Origin: Clostridium sp. CAG:967
GTDB taxonomy: Bacteria > Cyanobacteriota > Vampirovibrionia > Gastranaerophilales > Gastranaerophilaceae
DNA: 64,000 nucleotides
NCBI GenBank assembly: GCA_000433095.1
Contig: HF991467.1
Span: 1 to 64,000 of the forward strand
Reading direction: 5' to 3'
This document shows positions 58,600-64,000 of this stretch, one piece after another (positions within the stretch are counted from its first letter, which is position 1; the number at the start of each line of letters is the position of its first letter). Made by a program: the position numbers and the translations under genes. The notes under the pieces are model-generated. The model was not told the DNA's origin, searched no databases, and saw only the letters and a list, made by a program, of their open reading frames with translations.

Positions 58600-59550
58600 C
58601 TAATCGCAAAAACAAGCGCAGAAGTGTTCATCACCAATGTTTTCCAGAAGCGGTACTTTGGTAATGCACAGTTCCTTGCAAAGTTCGCATCTGGGATGAA
58701 ACCTGCATCCTGAAATGTTTTGCTGAATTGACGGCGGCTGACCTTGTATTGTTGCAAGTTTACTGCCTTTATTTGACGGCAATGAACGTAAAAGTGCCAG
58801 TGAATAAGGATGTTTAGGTCTTTTAAAGAATTCTTTTGAAGGTGCATTTTCGACAATTCTGCCCGCATACATTACAGAGATGTAATCCGCATTTTCGCCT
58901 ACAAGAGCCAAATCGTGCGTAATAAGTAATATTGCGGTTTCACGTTCTTTTTTGATTTTGTCCAAAAGGTTCATAATTTGTGCCTGAATAGTTACATCAA
59001 GAGCAGTTGTAGGTTCGTCGGCAATAAGAATTTCTGCCTGACAGGCTAATGCCATTGCAATAATCGCACGCTGTTTCATCCCTCCGGAAAACTCGTGGGG
59101 GTATGCTTTCATTCGTTCTCTTGCGCATGGAATTTGTACGGCATCCAATGCATCAACCGCTTTGTTGTAGGCTTCTTTTCCCTCCAGCCCCTGATGAATT
59201 TTTATAACCTCAAGAAGCTGGTTTCCGACAGTATACAACGGGTTCAAAGATGTCATAGGATCCTGCGGAATTAATGCTATTTTAGCCCCTCTGATACGCT
59301 GCATCTTTTTCTCGGTCAGTTCAATCAGGTTTTCGCCGTTGAATATAATTTTTCCGTCTGTAATTCTTGCTGTTTTAGGAAGAAGTCTTAATATACTCAT
59401 TGCGCTGATTGATTTTCCACAGCCTGATTCGCCGACAAGTGCATGCATTTTGCCCTTTTCAAGAGAGAAAGATACATCAAACAATGCCTGTCTGAAACCG
59501 CATTCGCAGTTAAATCCCAAATTAAGGTTTTCTACCTCTAATATCGCCAT
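58600..59550 (-). CDS. OppD/DppD-type peptide ABC transporter ATPase
   Basis: The start at 59550 (MAILEVENLNLGF) fits the family start, and TATTAT ends six bases upstream. The 316-residue product has Walker A GESGCGKS, the Q-loop, signature EFSGGMKQR, Walker B ILIADEPTTALD, H-loop LLITHD. It ends with the oligopeptide-type C-terminal domain (GCRFHPRCELC...FCACF), which has Cys-rich elements typical of OppD/DppD. No permease or binding-protein gene lies beside it. The stop is eight bases from the amidohydrolase stop. Confidence 0.88.
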   Translation of the reverse strand: MAILEVENLNLGFNCECGFRQALFDVSFSLEKGKMHALVGESGCGKSISAMSILRLLPKTARITDGKIIFNGENLIELTEKKMQRIRGAKIALIPQDPMTSLNPLYTVGNQLLEVIKIHQGLEGKEAYNKAVDALDAVQIPCARERMKAYPHEFSGGMKQRAIIAMALACQAEILIADEPTTALDVTIQAQIMNLLDKIKKERETAILLITHDLALVGENADYISVMYAGRIVENAPSKEFFKRPKHPYSLALLRSLPSNKGSKLATIQGQPPSIQQNISGCRFHPRCELCKELCITKVPLLENIGDEHFCACFCD

Positions 59551-59731
59551 AACTACATAATACACCATAGTTTTTTTCTGTGAATAGTCTTTTCGGCAGT
59601 TTTTGTAAACAAATGTTAACAAAATTTTGCAAAATCATGCAATTTTTAAAAACAAAAATTTTTTATAAAAGCATAGGGGATATTTCAAAATATTAATTTT
59701 CTTGTCACGGGGAAAATTGAAAGGGGAAACA

Positions 59732-61397
59732 ATGACAGACGTAAAAAAAATTGATGCTGTATCTGTAAATACGACTAAAGCAGCAACTACAGATCCGGTT
59801 GAAAAAGAAAAAGCAGAAAAAGCTAAACTTAATGCAGAAATTCAAAGAACACTTATTACAAAAGCTGACCGCAAAAAAGCCGAAGAAGAAGCTAAACAAG
59901 ATTTCTTAAAATACGGTATTGTAGGAACTCAGGATAAAGTTGAGTCCGAAAAACAAGCAGAAAAGATGGCTAAAAATTACGTTAAAAACAAAGAACGTGA
60001 AGAAGATTTTTATGCTACAAGAGTTTATATTGACAAAGAAGCTTATAAAGCAGCAGAAAAAGAACGTGATACTCAAAGAAAAGAATTAATTGAACAATAC
60101 AGACAAGAAGGCTTAAGCAAAAAAGAAGCAAAACAAAAAGCTGAAGCCCAACTGGTTGAAAACGAATATGTAAGCGGTAAAAAGACACGTAAATTTATAG
60201 AACAAAATAAAGAAATGTTCTATGATGAAAAAGGAAACTTCTCAAGCACAAAATTTAAGAAAGCAGCATTTGATTTCGCAAACCTTCATACAACAGAAGG
60301 CGAAACAGATAACTTCTATTTAAGCTTGAAAGAAAGACGTGAAGCAGCTGAAAAAAATAATGTAAAACCAAATGTTATTAAAGACATAGCTAAAAAATCT
60401 AACTTAGGTTATGAAAAAGATAACACAGGTTTATACAGAGGCTTATACGTTGCGGGTGTAACAGGTGCGGCAGCAGGTCTTGGAGCAGCACTTGGTGCAT
60501 CAGGCATACTTGCAGGCAACGTAATCGCTACAGCAACTTCAACAGCAACATCTACTTCAAATGCAACAGCTAACATTTATGATAAAGCAGGAAATATTAT
60601 CGAATCAGCAACAGCAACAGACACTGCAACCTCAACAGATACTGCTACAGCTAAAGCTAAATCAGGTCTTGCAACAGCAGCAGACGGTGCAAAAGCAGGT
60701 TCATTGTTAGGTTTGGGAATAGGTTTAGCTACAATGGGATTTATCAAAGATAAAGGAAACAAAGAAGCTAAAGTTTATGAACCGGGTAAAGAAACAGTAC
60801 CGCCAGAACCTCCGGTAGAACCGCCTGTTCAGCCTCCTGTTCAACCTCCTGTTCAGCCCGCCTGTTCAGCCTCCTGTTCAACCTCCTGTACAGCCTCCGG
60901 TTGAAGAAACTTGTCCTTTAACTCCGGATGAAGAACATGAAGAAACTTGTGATTACAAAGTTAACAAAGGCGAATACTGGACAGGTATAGTTGCTGCTAA
61001 GTATAAACGTGAAGACGGCACAGGTTTCACTTTAGATCCTAAAAAGAGAACTAAAGAAGAAAATAAAGAAATCTTAGAAATTGTACACTATCTGAAAGAC
61101 AAACATGGTATTAAATACAGTGAAAATGTTCAACCTGATACAATTCGTTTATACTCTGAAATCAACGGTAAAAAATATAATATAGACTGTGATGCAAATG
61201 TTAAAGAAAAATTAACAAAACCGCAGGATTTCTCTAAAACTGCTAAGAAATATAAAGGTAAAGCAGCTGACGGAACATCAAGATATTTCTACGTTGATTG
61301 TAACGGTAACAGAAGCAAAATTTATAATTCAGCAGCAGAACGTGATGCTGCAATGGCTGAAGCACAACAAAATCAACAACCTAAAAAAGCAGCATAA
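59732..61397 (+). pseudogene. proline-repeat helical protein, split by a +1 frameshift
   Basis: AAAGGGG lies upstream of the ATG at 59732. The first frame runs to a TGA at 60902-60904. A base appears extra at about 60857-60860, where a 12-base repeat unit (CCTCCTGTTCAG type) has 13 bases. Reading on in the shifted frame gives a further 178 codons to TAA at 61395-61397. Repaired, it is about 554 residues: a long charged helical region (1-230), two Gly/Ala-rich hydrophobic segments (about 240-350), a Pro-Val-Gln tract, then a C-terminal domain (ETCDYKVNKGEYWTGIVAAKYK) with a LysM-like start. Error, mutation or phase switching are all possible. Confidence 0.75.
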
Positions 61398-61430
61398 GCA
61401 TCAAAAATATTACGTCTCCTTTAATATAAA

Positions 61431-61462
61431 AAAAGACCTTCCGACTGTCAGGAAGGTCTTTT
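61431..61462. terminator. bidirectional terminator at ispE 3' end
   Basis: AAAAGACCTTCC (61431-61442) pairs with GGAAGGTCTTTT (61451-61462), a 12-bp stem with an 8-base loop. It overlaps the ispE stop codon by two bases and serves both converging genes. Confidence 0.9.
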
Positions 61463-62267
61463 ATTTTGCAATACAAATCCCGTTTGCTGTTGTTTTGAGA
61501 TTGTTTGCAACCCAATAATTTTCTGCGGGGCTAAACTCCATATTAACACTAAAATATGTTGAACCCGAACCTGACATTACAGAAGCGGGATATAAATTTT
61601 TTATATTTTTTAATTCTTTATAATCATCAATTACTGCCCATTCAAGATAGTTTTTAAAGTCTTCATAAGAGCCGTATTGTGATATAAAACTGTTGTTTTT
61701 CTTGTCTGAAAATTTTGTATATGCTTCTTTTGCGCTTATCCCCAAATTTAAAGGTTTAATCAAGGATACGTTAAATTCGGCAAATTCTAGCGGCTTTAGT
61801 ATTTCTCCCCGTCCTGATGTCATTTGCCTGCCTCCTTCAAGACAGAAGTTTAAATCCGAGCCGAGCTTTGAACATAAATTATGCAATTCTTCTTTTGTTA
61901 AAGGCTTGTTAAAAATTTCGTTCAGTCCAAAAAGCGTGCCTGCCGCATCTGTGCTTCCGCCTGCAAGACCTGCTGCTACCGGAATATTTTTTTCTATAAA
62001 AACATTGATTTTATGAGGAGATAAATTTGTGTGTTCAACAAAAAGGATTATTGCTTTATGAACAAGATTTTTTTCGTTGTAAGGTATTTCATTGCTTGTG
62101 CCTGAAAGATTAATCTCAAATTTTTCTGACGGCTCTATAGAAACTGTCAAATAATCATAAAGACTTATTGTCTGCATAATACTTTCAATGTTATGAAATC
62201 CGTCTTCACGTTTATCCAAAACTTTCAGTGTCAAATTTATTTTTGCCGGACATTGAATTTTAATCAC
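61461..62267 (-). CDS. ispE: 4-diphosphocytidyl-2-C-methyl-D-erythritol kinase
   Basis: A 268-residue GHMP kinase of the MEP (non-mevalonate) isoprenoid pathway. PAKINLTLKV (start of fold, Lys), NIPVAAGLAGGSTDAA (the P-loop of GHMP kinases) and MSGSGSTYF (motif 3, near residue 240) are all present. Its first bases overlap the end of rsmA by eight, so the two are one operon with rsmA first. The MEP pathway fits a cyanobacterial relative. Confidence 0.95.
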   Translation of the reverse strand: MIKIQCPAKINLTLKVLDKREDGFHNIESIMQTISLYDYLTVSIEPSEKFEINLSGTSNEIPYNEKNLVHKAIILFVEHTNLSPHKINVFIEKNIPVAAGLAGGSTDAAGTLFGLNEIFNKPLTKEELHNLCSKLGSDLNFCLEGGRQMTSGRGEILKPLEFAEFNVSLIKPLNLGISAKEAYTKFSDKKNNSFISQYGSYEDFKNYLEWAVIDDYKELKNIKNLYPASVMSGSGSTYFSVNMEFSPAENYWVANNLKTTANGICIAK

Positions 62268-63096
62268 CAGCTAAAGCCTCCGATAGTTTTCCGAACATCT
62301 CTATTGAAAGTTTTTCACCTCTTACATTTTCATCAATACCGAGTTTTGTTAAAGCTTTTTGGATTGCTTCTTTTGAAAACCCGCCTGAGAGCAGACAGTT
62401 TTTAATGTTTTTTCTGCGTTGGGAAAATGCAGCTTTAATTGTTTTTCTGAAATGTGAATAATCGTTCAGTTCAAGCAGAGGTTTTTCTCTAACCTTCAAG
62501 CTGACAACTGCGGAGTTAACTTTTGGTGCGGGATAGAAAGATTTTCTTCCCACAAGTCTTACTATATCGACATCTGCCCAGAACTGAGAAAGTATTGTCA
62601 GAAGTCCGTATTGTTTTGACGGAGAATTTTCATCTGCTGTCATTCTTCTTGCAACTTCTTCCTGAACCATAAGCAGAATATCTGTTATTTTATTTCTGTT
62701 TTTGTTGTTTAAATCATCAATTTCGCCAAGAAGATGAGCAATAATAGGGCTTGTTATATAGTACGGAATGTTTGCTACTATTTTAACTTTGCCCTCGCAC
62801 AGTTCTGACAAATCCTGTTTCAAAATATCGTTGTGAATGATTTTAAGGTTTGGAGCATCAAGTTTTTCCAATTCTTTAATTGCCTGCTCATCAAGTTCGA
62901 TTGCGATTACCTGTTTGGCATGCTTTACAAGCTGCTCTGTTACAAAACCCACACCGGGACCTATTTCTATTACGGTATCATCGGGCTGAATGTCTGCGTA
63001 GTCAATAATATCACTTATTGCCTGACCATCTGTCAAAAAGTTTTGACCAAGCCTTTTTTTTGTTTTGAAGTATTTTGCTCTTTCGAAGTAGTTCAT
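62260..63096 (-). CDS. rsmA: 16S rRNA A1518/A1519 dimethyltransferase
   Basis: A 278-residue enzyme dimethylating two adenosines near the 3' end of 16S rRNA. The start at 63096 gives the family start MNYFERAKYFKTKKRLGQNFL. SAM motif I is VIEIGPGVGFVTEQL; motif IV is NIPYYITSPI; the C-terminal domain has AFSQRRKNIKNCL. The longer frame to 63282 is noncoding. An AGGT is four bases upstream. ispE is co-transcribed. The divergent gene on the right is a glutamate-cysteine ligase. Confidence 0.95.
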   Translation of the reverse strand: MNYFERAKYFKTKKRLGQNFLTDGQAISDIIDYADIQPDDTVIEIGPGVGFVTEQLVKHAKQVIAIELDEQAIKELEKLDAPNLKIIHNDILKQDLSELCEGKVKIVANIPYYITSPIIAHLLGEIDDLNNKNRNKITDILLMVQEEVARRMTADENSPSKQYGLLTILSQFWADVDIVRLVGRKSFYPAPKVNSAVVSLKVREKPLLELNDYSHFRKTIKAAFSQRRKNIKNCLLSGGFSKEAIQKALTKLGIDENVRGEKLSIEMFGKLSEALAGD

Positions 63097-63187
63097 CTTA
63101 CCTATAATAATACCACACACAGGTAAATGTTTTAAAAAAAGTTTTTTGTTAGCTTTGTAGATGCTATAATGAATGGGGGTTAAAAAA

Positions 63188-64000
63188 TTGAGTAATTTAC
63201 AAAAAACCAAATTAGAGAAAAAAGAAATAGTTAAGCTTTTCAAATGCGGATGCAAACCGAAAAGCGAACATAAGGTAGGCATAGAATATGAACGTCTGCC
63301 GATTTTTACTGCTACTTCAAAAGCAGCTGATTATTATTCTGATTTAGGTGTTTGTAATTTTTTAAGAGCATTTGCAAAAGAAGAAAATTGGGATTATATC
63401 ACAGATGACTACAATATTATCGGGCTTAAACAAGAGCATGACACGATCACCCTTGAACCCGGATGTCAGCTCGAGTTAAGTATAAAACCTGATTTTACAA
63501 TAGAAAAACTTAAACAAAAAATTACTGAACTTGATAAAAAAATGAAGCCTGTATTGGATAAATCAGGCATAAAACTTTTGAATTACGGAGTTTCGCCGTT
63601 ATCAACACATAAGACCATCAATCTTATTCCGAAAAGAAGATACGAGCTGATGGCAAAATACTTGTGGGGAATTCTTTCTGACGTAATGATGAGAGAAACC
63701 GCAGGTGTGCAGGCATGTTTTGATTTTGAAAATGAGGAAGATGCATCATTAAAATTTAAGATAGCAAATAAACTGACACCGTTTTTAACTGCCATGTTTG
63801 CAAATTCGCCAATCAGAGGAGGAGTAGAAACAGGTTATAAAACATTCAGGGCGCTAAGCTGGCTTAATACTGATAACGACAGATGCGGTTTTGCAGGTCA
63901 GATTGAAGATCATCTTACTTTTGAAGACTATGTTGATTATGTTCTTGAATCACCAATGATTTTTATTAATCGTAATTCTGAAACAATTCCTGTTAACGGT
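63188..64000 (+). CDS. glutamate-cysteine ligase, plant/cyanobacterial type (3' end missing)
   Basis: The frame runs off the right edge; 271 codons are visible. TTG at 63188 is the likely start, with GGGGG eight bases upstream. Motifs: VGIEYERLPIF (ATP/substrate-binding Glu pair), ITLEPGCQLELS, LNYGVSPLS, KRRYELMAKYLWG, RETAGVQACFDF, FANSPIRGGVETGYKTFRAL. This is the GCS2/plant-type family used by cyanobacteria and alphaproteobacteria, making gamma-glutamylcysteine, the first step to glutathione. Family members usually have about 380-460 residues, so roughly a third is outside the window. Confidence 0.88.
   Translation, partial: MSNLQKTKLEKKEIVKLFKCGCKPKSEHKVGIEYERLPIFTATSKAADYYSDLGVCNFLRAFAKEENWDYITDDYNIIGLKQEHDTITLEPGCQLELSIKPDFTIEKLKQKITELDKKMKPVLDKSGIKLLNYGVSPLSTHKTINLIPKRRYELMAKYLWGILSDVMMRETAGVQACFDFENEEDASLKFKIANKLTPFLTAMFANSPIRGGVETGYKTFRALSWLNTDNDRCGFAGQIEDHLTFEDYVDYVLESPMIFINRNSETIPVNG

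Noticed and set aside
1..64000. CRISPR array, prophage, insertion sequence or rRNA operon
   Set aside because: No regularly spaced repeats, no phage structural or recombinase genes, no transposase frames and no rRNA-like sequence were seen.

Overview
The window is a low-GC, gene-dense chromosomal segment with no rRNA, transposase, integrase or CRISPR array. It belongs to a diderm bacterium: signal peptides are common, there are two TolC-type outer-membrane proteins, a complete RND efflux tripartite set and a chaperone-usher pilus locus. My best guess is a gut-associated non-photosynthetic relative of Cyanobacteria (Gastranaerophilales / Melainabacteria). That placement is an inference. It rests on the gene repertoire, the plant/cyanobacterial-looking glutamate-cysteine ligase at the right edge, and an N-terminal Pro-Ser-Phe-x-Gly motif shared by otherwise unrelated proteins, which I associate with those genomes. 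A marker-gene tree would settle it.

Layout. 0-2.7 kb: small exported proteins, Mini-RNase III, a protein built of six 19-residue leucine-rich repeats, and tRNA-Ala(TGC). 2.7-10 kb: a chaperone-usher locus, with a five-gene rightward operon (two-domain subunit, PapD-like chaperone, two pilins, usher) and a divergent pair (pilin-like protein plus a glycine-rich exported protein). 10-18.7 kb: acyltransferases, pgi, an HD hydrolase, a TPR protein, galM, a ferredoxin-nitroreductase, a TSCPD protein, a possible structured RNA, and exported unknowns. 18.7-26.2 kb: an ABC-F ATPase and a heavy-metal RND efflux operon. 26.3-31.3 kb: class II photolyase, a HAD phosphatase, a DtxR-type regulator, an unknown membrane protein with a possible DtxR-type operator, a short ribbon-helix-helix gene with palindromic sites, and ferritin. 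31.4-35.1 kb: a GNAT-like protein, a GH13-like protein and a ferritin-fold protein with three ExxH-type motifs. 35.1-46.6 kb: TolC-like protein, carbonic anhydrase, a GT39-type glycosyltransferase, an ion transporter, a GAF-GGDEF-HD-GYP protein, a possible effector, and a zinc ribbon protein. 46.8-53.7 kb: a two-component system, tadA, a DUF2400 protein, aroB-aroK and ctpA. 53.8-64 kb: small regulators, a phosphoesterase, a pseudo-receiver GGDEF protein, rimI-bioY-amidohydrolase, an orphan OppD-type ATPase, a frameshifted proline-repeat protein, ispE, rsmA and the start of a glutamate-cysteine ligase.

Three things cut across the window. Genes are very tightly packed: four convergent pairs share their stop codons in a 4-base overlap. 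At least nine genes without a ribosome binding site have a -10-like hexamer ending exactly six bases before the ATG, as expected for leaderless mRNAs. The most system-like finds are the pilus locus, the RHH operator cluster, the GH13-like/triple-ExxH gene pair, and the one-base frameshift inside a Pro-rich repeat tract.
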